From the NCBI GenBank assembly GCA_016868855.1, contig VGFP01000002.1:349210-413209 (forward strand): DNA of 64,000 nucleotides, in the 5' to 3' direction. This stretch comes from Bacteroidota bacterium. GTDB taxonomy: Bacteria > Bacteroidota > Bacteroidia > Chitinophagales > Chitinophagaceae. The notes beneath the pieces were generated by a model. That model did no database searches, was not told the origin of the DNA, and was given only the letters and a program-made list of their open reading frames with translations. A program made the position numbers and the translations under genes. Shown piece by piece: positions 8,936 to 18,243 of the stretch; the stretch's first letter is position 1, and the number at the start of each line of letters is the position of its first letter.

Positions 8936-9610
8936 ATGTTTTTAACCCGTCGCCTTCTCATTTTGTCAGCTGCCATGATGCTTACGCTTTCATCTCTTGC
9001 CCAGGCACCCAAAGGAATGGGGAAAAGTGATCCGGAGGCCAAAAAAGTGCTCGATGCGGTCAGTGCCAAATTCAAAACATTCAAAGCCATCAAAGCCGCA
9101 TTCGCTCTTAAAATTGAGAATGCTGCCGGTAAGGTTCAAGGTGTGAAAGCGGGCACTGTATTGATGAAAGGGGTTAAATACAGGGTATCCATTACAGGTC
9201 AGGAGATATTTTGTGATGGTGCAACCATCTGGACATATGATGTGGCTGCAAAAGAAGTGCAGGTGTCTGCTCTTGATAACAGCTCCGGATCGATCACTCC
9301 ACAAAAACTTTTTACCAATTTCTATGATATAGATTTCCTTTTCGTACTTGGCCAGGATCTAAAAAAGGGTGGAAAGACTTACAAGGTGGTGGAGTTGACT
9401 CCTATTGACAAGACAAAATCATTCTTCAAAGTTGTTCTCGAACTTGACAAGGCTACCAGCGTCATCATGTCAACCAGGGTTTATGAAAAGAACGGAAACA
9501 GGTATCTATACGCAATCAATTCCATCAATACCAATGCCACTGTGGCTGATGAGAGTTTCAGTTTCAATCCCAAAAAATATCCTGGGGTGGAAGTAATAGA
9601 CCTAAGATGA
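8936..9610 (+). CDS. lolA: LolA-like periplasmic lipoprotein carrier
   Basis: A 224-residue secreted protein with an N-terminal signal peptide ending near SLAQA (residue 22). The mature part resembles the Bacteroidota LolA family: an amphipathic helix (KKVLDAVSAKFKTFKAIKAAF), then an incomplete beta barrel with GVKYRVSITGQEIFCDG. LolA ferries lipoproteins from the inner to the outer membrane. It follows ftsK closely. The stop overlaps the convergent ubiX gene by 9 bases. Confidence 0.85.
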   Translation: MFLTRRLLILSAAMMLTLSSLAQAPKGMGKSDPEAKKVLDAVSAKFKTFKAIKAAFALKIENAAGKVQGVKAGTVLMKGVKYRVSITGQEIFCDGATIWTYDVAAKEVQVSALDNSSGSITPQKLFTNFYDIDFLFVLGQDLKKGGKTYKVVELTPIDKTKSFFKVVLELDKATSVIMSTRVYEKNGNRYLYAINSINTNATVADESFSFNPKKYPGVEVIDLR

Positions 9611-10177
9611 TGGGGATGATCCCCAGCGGTAGGTTTTGATCTGCATACCTGCCAAATCAATGATCCTGTCAACTACTGTGTATGCCACTTCTTCGACCGA
9701 CTTGGGATTAGAATAAAAGGAAGGCGTAGCGGGGCAAATGATACCTCCGGCCAGCGTGATCAATTCCATGTTTTTGATATGGATCAAGTTGTAAGGAGTT
9801 TCTCTCGCAACACAAATCAGTTTTCTTCTTTCCTTCAACATCACATCTGCAGCCCTTGTGATCAGATCACCCGAAACGCCGTGGGCAATCCTTCCCATTG
9901 TTCCCATGGAGCAGGGAACAATGATCATGGTATCGTACTGACCAGAGCCAGAAGCAAATGGTGCATTGAAATCATTCTTTTCGTAAACAGGAAATGGGAT
10001 ATTTTGGTAGTCTTCATTGCCCAGCTCAGTTTTCCAAACTGTTTTGGCGTTTTCTGAAAACACGATAGATATTTGCTCCCATTGATCTTTGATCAATCCA
10101 AGTTTTTTAATCAACAGATCTGCATAGATCGATCCGCTTGCTCCCGTAATTGCGATGACAATTTTTTTCTTCGACAT
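9602..10177 (-). CDS. ubiX: UbiX-family flavin prenyltransferase
   Basis: A 191-residue flavoprotein. It has the N-terminal AITGASGSIYADLLIKKL loop, PCSMGTMGRIAHGVSGDLITRA with the serine and glycine FMN contacts, and KERRKLICVARETP with the arginine and glutamate of the prenyl site. UbiX makes prenylated FMN for UbiD-type decarboxylases. No ubiD is in the window, and most Bacteroidota make menaquinone. It is 3 bases downstream of the alpha-oxoamine synthase gene, so it is cotranscribed with it. Confidence 0.9.
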   Translation of the reverse strand: MSKKKIVIAITGASGSIYADLLIKKLGLIKDQWEQISIVFSENAKTVWKTELGNEDYQNIPFPVYEKNDFNAPFASGSGQYDTMIIVPCSMGTMGRIAHGVSGDLITRAADVMLKERRKLICVARETPYNLIHIKNMELITLAGGIICPATPSFYSNPKSVEEVAYTVVDRIIDLAGMQIKTYRWGSSPSS

Positions 10178-10180
10178 TGA

Positions 10181-11437
10181 TCAGGCTTCAGCCATTTGTG
10201 GAATGGCCTCACTCTTGTACGCACCCTGATCCAACTTCTTCTTGGTTTCTTCAAAAGCTTTCAGCGTCAACTGAATGTCTTCATCGGTATGAACAGCCGT
10301 TGGAATGAGTCTGTAAATGATGTGGCCCTTCGGTATTACAGGATAAACAACAATAGAGCAGAAAATGTTGTAATTCTCTCTCAAATCTGTAACCATGGAA
10401 GTAGCCTCCTCGACTCCACCCTTCATGTAGACGGGCGTAACGACCGAATCTGTTTTACCGATATCAAATCCTTTTTCTTTGAGTCCGTTTTGAAGCTTGA
10501 GTGCATTCTCCCACAATTTGTCTTTCAGGGCGGGTTGTGTTTTCAACAATTCCAACCTTTTCAGATTGCCCACAACAAGTGGCATGGGAAGTGATTTCGC
10601 AAAAATCTGGCTTCTGATATTGTATCTGATGAAGTCAATGATCTGTTTGGGTCCGGCTATGAAAGCTCCAATAGATGCCATTGATTTTGCAAACGTTGAA
10701 AAATACAAATCAATCTCATCCTGCACACCCTGTTCTTCGCCAGCACCAGCACCCGTTTTTCCCAAGGTTCCGAATCCGTGTGCGTCATCAACCAGCAACC
10801 TGAAGTTGTATGTAGATTTGAGTGCAACAATTTCTTTCAATTTGCCCTGATCGCCTGCCATACCAAAGACTCCCTCAGTGATCAGCAGTATGCCGCCATT
10901 TTTTTGCTTTTCGATCAATGCCTGTGCCCTTTGCAATTGTTTCTCGCAATCAGCAACATCATTGTGTTTGAAAACAAAACGATGTCCGGGGTGCAATCTA
11001 AGACCATCGATGATACAGGCGTGGCTTTCTGCATCATAGACGATTACATCATGCCTGGAGCAAAGCACATCAATCAGGCTCATGATGCCCTGGTATCCAA
11101 AGTTGAGCAGAATGGCATCTTCTTTCATTTCGAATGCAGCCAGTTCTCTCTCCAATTGTTCATGTTTGTTTGAATTTCCGCTCATCATCCTTGCGCCCAT
11201 GGGCAATGCGAGTCCGTAGGCAGCTGCAGCATCCGCATCTGCTTTTCTGACTTCAGGGTGGTTGGCCAATCCGAGGTAATTATTCAAGCTCCACACAATT
11301 TTTTCTTTACCTCTGAAATTCATCCTGGAGCCAATTTCTCCCTCCAGTTTTGGGAATGCAAAATAGCCGTGTGCTCTTTCGCGGTGCTGACCAATGGGAC
11401 CGTAGTTTTTGATGAGTCTTTCGAAAATATCTGCCAT
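10181..11437 (-). CDS. Alpha-oxoamine synthase (serine palmitoyltransferase / cysteate acyltransferase type)
   Basis: A 418-residue fold-type I PLP enzyme of the AOS family (KBL, KAPA synthase, SPT). It shows SLNNYLGLANHPEV at the start, DAESHACIIDGLRL, the PLP Asp and His in LVDDAHGFGTLGKTG, and the Schiff-base Lys in FAKSMASIGAFIAG. In Bacteroidota, homologues of this kind condense an acyl thioester with serine (sphingolipids) or cysteate (sulfonolipids such as capnine). Which substrate is used cannot be read here. Biotin or threonine catabolic neighbours are absent, which favours the lipid role. The stop lies 3 bases before ubiX. Confidence 0.75.
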   Translation of the reverse strand: MADIFERLIKNYGPIGQHRERAHGYFAFPKLEGEIGSRMNFRGKEKIVWSLNNYLGLANHPEVRKADADAAAAYGLALPMGARMMSGNSNKHEQLERELAAFEMKEDAILLNFGYQGIMSLIDVLCSRHDVIVYDAESHACIIDGLRLHPGHRFVFKHNDVADCEKQLQRAQALIEKQKNGGILLITEGVFGMAGDQGKLKEIVALKSTYNFRLLVDDAHGFGTLGKTGAGAGEEQGVQDEIDLYFSTFAKSMASIGAFIAGPKQIIDFIRYNIRSQIFAKSLPMPLVVGNLKRLELLKTQPALKDKLWENALKLQNGLKEKGFDIGKTDSVVTPVYMKGGVEEATSMVTDLRENYNIFCSIVVYPVIPKGHIIYRLIPTAVHTDEDIQLTLKAFEETKKKLDQGAYKSEAIPQMAEA

Positions 11438-11463
11438 GATGATCGGGTTAAGTTATTATTATG

Positions 11464-11471
11464 CAAAGATA
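11464..11471 (-). promoter_or_regulatory. -7 box for the alpha-oxoamine synthase gene
   Basis: TATCTTTG on the minus strand, 26 bases before the ATG at 11437. It overlaps one arm of an inverted repeat, GATAATT (11468-11474) with AATTATC (11482-11488). Confidence 0.45.
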
Positions 11472-11522
11472 ATTTTTTTCGAATTATCTCGCTTCCAGAA
11501 TGTTCATAAATCCGCCGTTAAA

Positions 11523-11546
11523 TAGGGTTTCAAAACCCTAACTTTG
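11523..11546 (+). promoter_or_regulatory. pafA promoter with overlapping 8+8 palindrome
   Basis: TAGGGTTT (11523-11530), two bases, then AAACCCTA (11533-11540) form a perfect inverted repeat. Its right arm runs into TAACTTTG (11539-11546), a full -7 match 23 bases before the ATG at 11570. The geometry is that of an operator that would block the promoter, or of a hairpin at the very start of the region. Confidence 0.5.
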
Positions 11547-11569
11547 TTGGAAGCACAAATACCAAAAGA

Positions 11570-13171
11570 ATGAAAAAATTGCTTGCTTTCAGCTTCCTTT
11601 TGTCGGTCACGTTGACATCATTCGGACAAAAAATCGTAAAACCCGCGAATGCTCCAAAATTGGTCATAGGAGTAATGGTAGATCAAATGAGGTGGGATTA
11701 TATATACAGGTACCAGCAGAGGTATGGGGCCAATGGATTCAAACGTATTTTGAACGAGGGATTCTCTTGTGAAAATACCTATATATCCTATGCCCAGACC
11801 GTAACAGCAGCCGGACATGCATCGGTATACACCGGATCGGTCCCGGCCATCAATGGCATCATGGGAAATGATTGGTATGACAGAGCCCAAAAGCGCATGG
11901 TTTATTGTGTGGAGGATGATGATGTGAAAATTGTAGGCGGAAATGGAAACAAAGAGCCGATGTCGCCCAAAAACCTGATATCTACAACCATCACCGATGA
12001 GCTTGAATTGGCAACCAATTTCAGGTCCAAAGTGATTGGAGTTGCCATCAAGGACAGAGGAAGTATTTTGCCTGCCGGACATGCAGGGGATGCAGCTTAT
12101 TGGTATGAGTCAGCTTCAGGCAATTTCGTATCAAGCACCTGGTATATGAAAGAGCTCACACCTTGGGCAAATGAATTCAATCAGAAAAAATGGGTCGACC
12201 AATTGTACAAACGCAATTGGGAGCTGAGCTTTCCTTTCGAGACCTATGTGCAGAGCTATATAGCTGACCCTGCCTATGTGAAATCACCTTTTCCCAGAAA
12301 ACTTGAATCCAACATCGGGAAAAATTATGGAGCTATCGCATCCACCCCTTGGGGCAATACACTCACGTTGGAGTTTTCAAAAGCAGCGGTAGAGGCAGAG
12401 AAAATGGGTGCTGACAGCATACCAGATTTTCTTGCCATCAGTCTTTCATCGCCTGATTATATTGGACATGCATTTGGTCCCAACTCAGTGGAAGTGGAGG
12501 ATAATTATATAAAGCTGGACAGAGATCTCGCGAGTTTTTTTGAATTCCTGGACAAGAAAGTTGGCAAAGGAAATTATTTATTTTTCATGACAGCGGACCA
12601 TGCCGTGGCCCATGTGCCGGCATTCATGGCTGAAAATAAATTACCTGGGAAGTCAATGAAGGCAAACAAGCGAGCTGAGACTGAAACCATGAAAAAATTT
12701 GGACTCAAAAGGTTGGTGGAGTCACAGGCAAATTATCAGTATTATCTGGATAGAACCTACATCGATTCATTGGGACTTGACTTTAATACTGTGAAAACAC
12801 ATTTCATACATGAATTGAATAAAGACGAAGATGTGTTGATAGCTTTTGACAATGCAGAAATCAATGCAGTGAACTTGCCTGCTGAGTTCAAAGAGATGTT
12901 TCAAAAAGGGTTTAATCAAAAACTGGCGGGGGATGTGCAAGTGGTATACAAACCCAATTATTTCTTTGGTGGTGCAACTGGAACTACACATGGTTCCATG
13001 TTCCCATACGACTCACATATACCTCTATTGTGGATGGGATGGGGCGTCCAGAAAGGCATCACCAACAGAAAAGTTTACATGAGTGATATCGCTGCAACTG
13101 TTGCAGCACTTTTGAAAATCCAAATGCCCAGCGGCAATGTCGGATCAGTTATACATGAGGTTATAAAATAA
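11570..13171 (+). CDS. pafA: PafA-type alkaline phosphatase, periplasmic
   Basis: A 533-residue alkaline phosphatase of the PafA group. It has a signal peptide ending near SFGQ (residue 20), Asp38 metal ligand, Thr79 nucleophile in [11 protein letters not shown] and Asn100 in GIMGNDWYD. The KDR pair (Lys161, Arg163) in [13 protein letters not shown] follows. Further ligands are DYIGHAFGP and [10 protein letters not shown]. Positions agree almost residue for residue with the characterised Elizabethkingia enzyme. It releases phosphate from monoesters in the periplasm. It is 5 bases upstream of thyA. The palindromic promoter suggests control, possibly by phosphate, though that is inference. Confidence 0.93.
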   Translation: MKKLLAFSFLLSVTLTSFGQKIVKPANAPKLVIGVMVDQMRWDYIYRYQQRYGANGFKRILNEGFSCENTYISYAQTVTAAGHASVYTGSVPAINGIMGNDWYDRAQKRMVYCVEDDDVKIVGGNGNKEPMSPKNLISTTITDELELATNFRSKVIGVAIKDRGSILPAGHAGDAAYWYESASGNFVSSTWYMKELTPWANEFNQKKWVDQLYKRNWELSFPFETYVQSYIADPAYVKSPFPRKLESNIGKNYGAIASTPWGNTLTLEFSKAAVEAEKMGADSIPDFLAISLSSPDYIGHAFGPNSVEVEDNYIKLDRDLASFFEFLDKKVGKGNYLFFMTADHAVAHVPAFMAENKLPGKSMKANKRAETETMKKFGLKRLVESQANYQYYLDRTYIDSLGLDFNTVKTHFIHELNKDEDVLIAFDNAEINAVNLPAEFKEMFQKGFNQKLAGDVQVVYKPNYFFGGATGTTHGSMFPYDSHIPLLWMGWGVQKGITNRKVYMSDIAATVAALLKIQMPSGNVGSVIHEVIK

Positions 13172-13176
13172 TTTGC

Positions 13177-13971
13177 ATGCAGCAGTATCTTGATTTACTA
13201 CAGCATATTTTAGACAAGGGCACAGACAAAAGCGATCGAACAGGTACGGGCACCAAAAGTGTTTTTGGATATCAGATGAGATTCAATTTGGAGGAAGGCT
13301 TCCCGATGGTGACTACCAAAAAGGTACATTTAAGAAGCATTATTCATGAATTGCTTTGGTTTTTGAAGGGCGAGACCAACATTCAATACCTAAAGGAAAA
13401 CGGAGTGAGCATTTGGGATGAGTGGGCGGATGATCAGGGTGAATTGGGTCCGGTATACGGCAAGCAGTGGAGATCATGGCAGGGGGCTGATGGAAGCACA
13501 CACGATCAGATCAAAGAATTGATTGATCAAATCAACAAGAATCCCGACAGCAGACGATTGATTGTGAGTGCTTGGAATGTTGCTGAACTTTCACAAATGG
13601 CATTGATGCCCTGTCATACACTTTTTCAGTTTTATGTAGCGGATGGAAAATTATCCTGTCAGCTGTATCAAAGATCAGCAGATGTATTTCTTGGCGTTCC
13701 CTTCAACATCGCTTCCTATGCTTTGCTCACCATGATGGTGGCACAGGTTTGTGGATTGAAGTTGGGTGATTTCGTTCATAGTTTTGGTGACGTGCATTTG
13801 TACAACAATCATTTTGAACAGGCGAAGCTGCAGTTGACCCGCACACCCTTTCCATTGCCAACAATGAAAATCAATCCGGCAGTAAAAGATATCTTCGGAT
13901 TTAAGTTTGAGGATTTTGAATTGCTTCATTATCAGTCACACCCAGCTATCAAAGCACCTGTGGCTGTATAA
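13177..13971 (+). CDS. thyA: Thymidylate synthase ThyA
   Basis: 264 residues, the same length as the E. coli enzyme. It shows [11 protein letters not shown] at the start, the catalytic Cys146 in [12 protein letters not shown], the [18 protein letters not shown] substrate loop and the [12 protein letters not shown] segment. It methylates dUMP with methylene-tetrahydrofolate, which becomes dihydrofolate. The downstream folA, 10 bases away, regenerates tetrahydrofolate, a classic functional pair. Confidence 0.97.
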   Translation: MQQYLDLLQHILDKGTDKSDRTGTGTKSVFGYQMRFNLEEGFPMVTTKKVHLRSIIHELLWFLKGETNIQYLKENGVSIWDEWADDQGELGPVYGKQWRSWQGADGSTHDQIKELIDQINKNPDSRRLIVSAWNVAELSQMALMPCHTLFQFYVADGKLSCQLYQRSADVFLGVPFNIASYALLTMMVAQVCGLKLGDFVHSFGDVHLYNNHFEQAKLQLTRTPFPLPTMKINPAVKDIFGFKFEDFELLHYQSHPAIKAPVAV

Positions 13972-13981
13972 ATATTTTTGA

Positions 13982-14491
13982 ATGATCATTTCTGTTGTAG
14001 TTGCAGCGTCAAATGAAAATGCCATTGGCAAAGACAATCAATTGCTATGGAAGCTTCCCAATGATTTGAAGTTTTTTAAAAATCTGACATGGGGCATGCC
14101 CATTCTTATGGGTAGAAAGACTTTTGAATCCATCGGCTCCAAACCGCTTCCAGGCAGGATGAATATCGTGCTGACCAGACAGACCAATCTATTTATTGAA
14201 ACAACTCAATTGTATGCAGCAGATGGTTTAGAGAAAGCGCTGGCCTTGGCCGTACATGCTGGATACAAAGAATTGTTTATCATTGGCGGAAGTGAATTGT
14301 ATAAACAGGCAATCCCATTGGCGGATAAAATATATTTAACGCGGGTGGATGCATCATTTTCTGATGCTGATACATTTATGGATGCAATCGATCCAACAAT
14401 TTTTCAATTGGTTTCATCCGAGCAGATGCCAAAGGATGAAAAACATCTGTATCCGTATAGATTTGAGACCTGGGAACGCAAACCTGCATAA
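13982..14491 (+). CDS. folA: Dihydrofolate reductase
   Basis: 169 residues. Typical motifs are VVAASNENAIGKDNQLLWKLPNDLKFFK (start of fold and substrate Asp27 region), MGRKTFESIG with the NADPH-binding arginine and threonine, PLPGRMNIVLTR, and FIIGGSELYKQAI. It reduces dihydrofolate with NADPH. It is placed between thyA and a methyltransferase gene in one rightward transcript. Confidence 0.96.
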   Translation: MIISVVVAASNENAIGKDNQLLWKLPNDLKFFKNLTWGMPILMGRKTFESIGSKPLPGRMNIVLTRQTNLFIETTQLYAADGLEKALALAVHAGYKELFIIGGSELYKQAIPLADKIYLTRVDASFSDADTFMDAIDPTIFQLVSSEQMPKDEKHLYPYRFETWERKPA

Positions 14492-14502
14492 ATCATCCTT
14501 TG

Positions 14503-15303
14503 ATGTACAGCAAAGGTTTTTTGTTTTATAAATACATTTCTTTCTGGCTGAAAGCTTCAAGTAGAAGGGGGCACGGCATTCATTCTCCTTTTGTTTTTGA
14601 TTTTATCCAAAAAATACTGAGAGATGTTGGTCCTGGTGATCCTGCATTTAATAACATTGAATCCAAACGAAAAGAATTGCTGTCATCAGATCAGGCAATT
14701 GAAGTATTGGACCTGGGGGCAGGATCAGCAGCTGGCAATCACAAGCATCGAAAACTGCATTCCATTGCAAAAAATGCTGCAAAATCTGCCCGATTTGGCC
14801 GTTTGTTTTTCAGACTTATCAGCCATTATCAAATTGATTCCGTGCTTGAATTGGGAACATCTCTTGGCTTGACGACAAGATATTTCTCAATTGCATTGCG
14901 GAGCGGTACAGTAATCTCTATTGAAGGTTCTCCAGTCATTGCAGATCTCGTTCAGAGAAGTTTGATCAGTGAAGGCTATTCAAATGTTCAAATCATACAG
15001 GGGAATTTTGACGATCACTTGATTGAGTCTTTTGAACAGTTAAAGGGAAAAAGATTGATTTTTTTTGACGGCAATCACCGATATGAACCAACCATTCGGT
15101 ATTTTAAACAAGTTCTCTCGTTGTGTGAGGAGAACGATGTGCTCATTTTTGATGATATTCATTGGAGTGCAGAAATGGAAAGCGCCTGGTTAGAAATTAA
15201 AAATTCTGAAAAAGTCGCTCTTACCATTGATCTGTTCTCCATCGGCTTGGTGTTTTTTAAAAAAGATTTCAAAGAAAAGCTCGATTTTATGATAAGGTTC
15301 TAA
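14503..15303 (+). CDS. Class I SAM-dependent methyltransferase (O-methyltransferase-like)
   Basis: 266 residues. The AdoMet site is SVLELGTSLGLTTRYFS near residue 115, with the acidic end of strand 2 in ISIEGS and the late DDIHWSAEM segment typical of catechol/caffeoyl-type O-methyltransferase folds. An N-terminal block (HGIHSPFVFDFI) is a conserved lead-in in Bacteroidota members. The substrate is unknown. The ATG at 14503 is chosen over a TTG three bases earlier. The gap to folA is 11 bases. Confidence 0.75.
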   Translation: MYSKGFLFYKYISFWLKASSRRGHGIHSPFVFDFIQKILRDVGPGDPAFNNIESKRKELLSSDQAIEVLDLGAGSAAGNHKHRKLHSIAKNAAKSARFGRLFFRLISHYQIDSVLELGTSLGLTTRYFSIALRSGTVISIEGSPVIADLVQRSLISEGYSNVQIIQGNFDDHLIESFEQLKGKRLIFFDGNHRYEPTIRYFKQVLSLCEENDVLIFDDIHWSAEMESAWLEIKNSEKVALTIDLFSIGLVFFKKDFKEKLDFMIRF

Positions 15304-15335
15304 AATATTGCCCAAAAACAGATCGAGTTTTTGAT

Positions 15336-15343
15336 TATTTTTG
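15336..15343 (+). promoter_or_regulatory. -7 box for the pnt operon
   Basis: TATTTTTG matches TAnnTTTG and lies 17 bases upstream of the ATG at 15361. It supports that ATG over an in-frame TTG at 15331 that would lie upstream of the box. Confidence 0.5.
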
Positions 15344-15360
15344 CACCTCAATTGAACTCC

Positions 15361-16431
15361 ATGGTCGTTGGTGTTTTAAAAGAAGTGTCTCCTGAAACCA
15401 GGGTATCACTCATCGCAGAAGGTGTTGCACAGTTAACCAAAAAGCAAATCAAAGTTTGGGTTGAAAACGGAGCAGGGCTCAATGCCTTTTGTTCTGATGA
15501 GGACTACCGTGCTGCGGGTGCTGAAATCAAATCATCCCAGGAAATCGCCGATCAAGCCGATATTATTTTATCCATCCATGCACCCACCATTTCAATCAGA
15601 AATGGAGTTGTGCTGATTGGCATGTACCAGGCAAGATTTGAAAAAGAGAGAATCAGCAACTGGAATCTACAAGGGGCCGTTGTGTTCAGCATGGAACTCT
15701 TGCCCAGAACAACCAGGGCACAAAGCATGGATATTTTGTCGAGCCAGGCAAATATTGCAGGGTACAAGGCAGTACTGACTGCTGCCAATGCATATGGGAG
15801 ATACTTTCCTATGTTCATGACAGCTGCAGGCAGCATTACACCAGCCAAAGTATTGATTTTGGGTGCGGGTGTAGCCGGACTCCAAGCGATTGCCACTGCA
15901 AAAAGATTGGGAGCTGTTGTAGAAGTTTTTGATACGCGTCCCGCTGTAAAAGAGGAAGTTCAGAGTCTCGGTGCAAAATTCATCGAGATACCCGGTGCGG
16001 CTGATGCATCAACAGCTGGTGGGTATGCAGTTGAACAGTCCGAAGAATATAAAAAGAACCAGGCGCAAAAAATTGCTGAAAGTGCTGCCAAGGCAGACAT
16101 TATTATCACCACTGCTCAGATTCCAGGCAAAACAGCTCCGATACTGATAACAGAAGATATGATCAAAAACATGCGAAGAGGCAGTGTGATCATTGATCTT
16201 GCAGCATCAACCGGAGGCAATACGCCACTAACCAAAAATCGCGAAACTGTTGAGCACCATGGTGTGAAGATCATTGGCGACAGCAACTTGCCTGCCACCA
16301 TGCCTTCCGATGCCAGCAAGCTCTACGGTAAAAATATTTTAAACTTCCTTCAACTCATCATCAACAAAGAAGGAAAACTGATATTAGACACAGACGATGA
16401 TCTCGTGAAAGGCTCACGTGCCCAAGCTTGA
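15361..16431 (+). CDS. pntA: NAD(P) transhydrogenase subunit alpha part 1 (NAD(H) domain)
   Basis: A 356-residue soluble domain I. It starts VVGVLKEVSPETRVSL and contains RTTRAQSMDILSSQANIAGYKAV and the Rossmann LILGAGVAGLQAIATAKRLGA with the NAD-binding glycines, then DLAAS and GGNTPLT. It binds NAD(H) on the cytoplasmic side of the proton-pumping transhydrogenase, which makes NADPH. The family is split here into three genes. The stop TGA overlaps the ATG of the next gene by one base. Confidence 0.93.
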   Translation: MVVGVLKEVSPETRVSLIAEGVAQLTKKQIKVWVENGAGLNAFCSDEDYRAAGAEIKSSQEIADQADIILSIHAPTISIRNGVVLIGMYQARFEKERISNWNLQGAVVFSMELLPRTTRAQSMDILSSQANIAGYKAVLTAANAYGRYFPMFMTAAGSITPAKVLILGAGVAGLQAIATAKRLGAVVEVFDTRPAVKEEVQSLGAKFIEIPGAADASTAGGYAVEQSEEYKKNQAQKIAESAAKADIIITTAQIPGKTAPILITEDMIKNMRRGSVIIDLAASTGGNTPLTKNRETVEHHGVKIIGDSNLPATMPSDASKLYGKNILNFLQLIINKEGKLILDTDDDLVKGSRAQA

Positions 16432-16757
16432 TGAATAAAACTGAAACTATGAATCAAATTCTTCAATGGATCGCCACACATCAGGAAATGATATATGTGG
16501 TTGTTCTCATGATTTTTGTTGGAATTGAAGTGATTGGCCGTGTGCCCAGTGTGTTGCATACCCCATTGATGAGCGGTGCAAACGCCATCCACGGTGTGGT
16601 GATCATAGGTGCCATCATTGTCATGGGCAAGGCAGAAGAGGGAAATGTATTGGCACTGATACTTGGATTTCTTGCGGTGGTGCTCGGCACCCTTAACGTG
16701 GTAGGCGGATTTGTAGTTACTGATCGTATGCTGGAAATGTTCAAGAAGAAAAAATAA
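16431..16757 (+). CDS. NAD(P) transhydrogenase subunit alpha part 2 (membrane)
   Basis: A 108-residue membrane protein with three helices, carrying GIEVIGRVPSVLHTPLMSGANAIHGVV. This is the conserved membrane segment that in E. coli forms the C-terminus of PntA. It forms part of the proton channel with PntB. The ATG at 16431 follows an in-frame TTG by one codon; an internal ATG at 16449 is also possible. The gap to pntB is 21 bases. Confidence 0.92.
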   Translation: MNKTETMNQILQWIATHQEMIYVVVLMIFVGIEVIGRVPSVLHTPLMSGANAIHGVVIIGAIIVMGKAEEGNVLALILGFLAVVLGTLNVVGGFVVTDRMLEMFKKKK

Positions 16758-16778
16758 CTCACCCAAAAGTTGGATCTC

Positions 16779-18188
16779 ATGGAACTGAATCTTCTCGTGC
16801 TTTGTTATTTGATCGGCTCTGTAACATTCATTGTCGGTCTGAAAATGTTGTCCAATCCAGCTTCTGCAAGGAATGGAAACATGGTTGCAGCCGTGGGAAT
16901 GCTGATTGCAATTCTGGGAACCATCTTTTTATATGAAGAGAACGGACAAAAACTTGGTAACTATACCTGGATTTTCGCTGCCCTTTTGATTGGTACGGTT
17001 GCAGGTACGATGATGGCAAAGCGTGTACAGATGACGGCCATGCCAGAAATGGTAAGCCTTTTCAATGGCATGGGTGGGGCTTGTGCTGCATTGATTTCAG
17101 TGATAGAATTCAGGCACCTGGTTCATACAAGTGATGCTGCAAGCATTGATCAAACCAGTTTACTCATCATCATGCTTGGACTCATCATCGGGACAGTCTC
17201 TTTTGCCGGCAGTATGATTGCGTGGGGTAAATTGAACGGCAGCATCAAAGATTTCGCTTTCAAAGGTCAGCATATTATCAATATTGTTTTGTTGTTGATG
17301 ACATTGCTGCTGGCGGGACATAATATCATCAATCGTCCGGATCAAATTGAATTTTTTTTCTACGCTGTCGTTGTTCTGGCATTGGTATACGGGATATTTT
17401 TTGTTCTTCCTATAGGCGGTGCGGACATGCCGGTCGTGATTTCATTGCTGAATTCATTTACAGGAGTCGCAGCAGCCTGCGGCGGATTTCTATATGATAA
17501 TAAAGTCATGCTCACCGGTGGTATTTTGGTTGGTGCAGCAGGTACTCTGCTCACCATTTTGATGTGCAAGGCCATGAATCGTTCACTTCAGAACGTACTC
17601 ATCGGTTCTTTTGGTGGGGGATCAACAGCAGGCAGTGCAGCCCAAGCGGGTGGCGGCACCTATAAAGAAGTTACACTCAGCGATGCTGCTGTTGTCATGA
17701 GCTATGCCAACAAAGTAATGATTGTGCCAGGCTATGGTCTGGCTGTAGCCCAGGCCCAACACGTTTGTCACGAACTTGAAAAAGCATTGGAGGCAAAAGG
17801 TGTTGAAGTAAAATATGCCATTCATCCGGTTGCAGGTAGAATGCCTGGACACATGAACGTTTTGCTGGCAGAAGCTGATGTAAGCTATGAGAAATTACTT
17901 GAGATGGAATTGGCAAACGAAGAGTTCAAAAACACTGATGTGGTTCTGATTCTCGGCGCAAACGATGTTGTCAATCCTGCCGCAAAATCCGATCCATCTT
18001 CTCCAATATATGGAATGCCCATCCTCGAAGTAGAGGAGGCCAAACATGTGATTGTTAACAAGCGAAGCATGAAGCCTGGATATGCGGGCATTGAAAATCA
18101 GCTGTTCTTCCAGCCCAAGACGTCCATGCTTTTCGGTGATGCCAAAAAAGCCCTACAAGATCTGCTGGCTGAAGTCAGAAATCTCTGA
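16779..18188 (+). CDS. pntB: NAD(P) transhydrogenase subunit beta
   Basis: 469 residues. About eight or nine membrane helices (1-260) include TAMPEMVSLFNGMGGACAA and GGADMPVVISLLNSFTGVAAA, with the conserved proton-channel His and Asn segment. The NADP(H) domain (about 290-469) has VPGYGLAVAQAQH, HPVAGRMPGHMNVLLAEA and LGANDVVNPAA. It completes the transhydrogenase. The start at ATG 16779 is preferred to a TTG nine bases earlier. Confidence 0.95.
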   Translation: MELNLLVLCYLIGSVTFIVGLKMLSNPASARNGNMVAAVGMLIAILGTIFLYEENGQKLGNYTWIFAALLIGTVAGTMMAKRVQMTAMPEMVSLFNGMGGACAALISVIEFRHLVHTSDAASIDQTSLLIIMLGLIIGTVSFAGSMIAWGKLNGSIKDFAFKGQHIINIVLLLMTLLLAGHNIINRPDQIEFFFYAVVVLALVYGIFFVLPIGGADMPVVISLLNSFTGVAAACGGFLYDNKVMLTGGILVGAAGTLLTILMCKAMNRSLQNVLIGSFGGGSTAGSAAQAGGGTYKEVTLSDAAVVMSYANKVMIVPGYGLAVAQAQHVCHELEKALEAKGVEVKYAIHPVAGRMPGHMNVLLAEADVSYEKLLEMELANEEFKNTDVVLILGANDVVNPAAKSDPSSPIYGMPILEVEEAKHVIVNKRSMKPGYAGIENQLFFQPKTSMLFGDAKKALQDLLAEVRNL

Positions 18189-18208
18189 TTTTCATCGCAC
18201 ATAGTTTG

Positions 18209-18230
18209 GAATGCTTAATTTTAAGCATTC
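18209..18230. repeat. Perfect 10+10 palindrome between pntB and the M28 peptidase gene
   Basis: GAATGCTTAA and TTAAGCATTC are exact reverse complements separated by TT. The sequence TAAATTTTTA follows. It could be a weak AU-rich terminator for the pnt operon or an operator for the downstream gene, and the sequence alone does not decide. Confidence 0.6.
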
Positions 18231-18243
18231 TAAATTTTTATAC

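Noticed and set aside
11618..12082. A 154-codon minus-strand frame inside pafA
   Set aside because: It lies opposite the catalytic region of pafA and has no family features or promoter.
18211..18243. Upstream ATG for the M28 peptidase
   Set aside because: It lies inside the palindrome and would put a charged, non-signal segment before the signal peptide.
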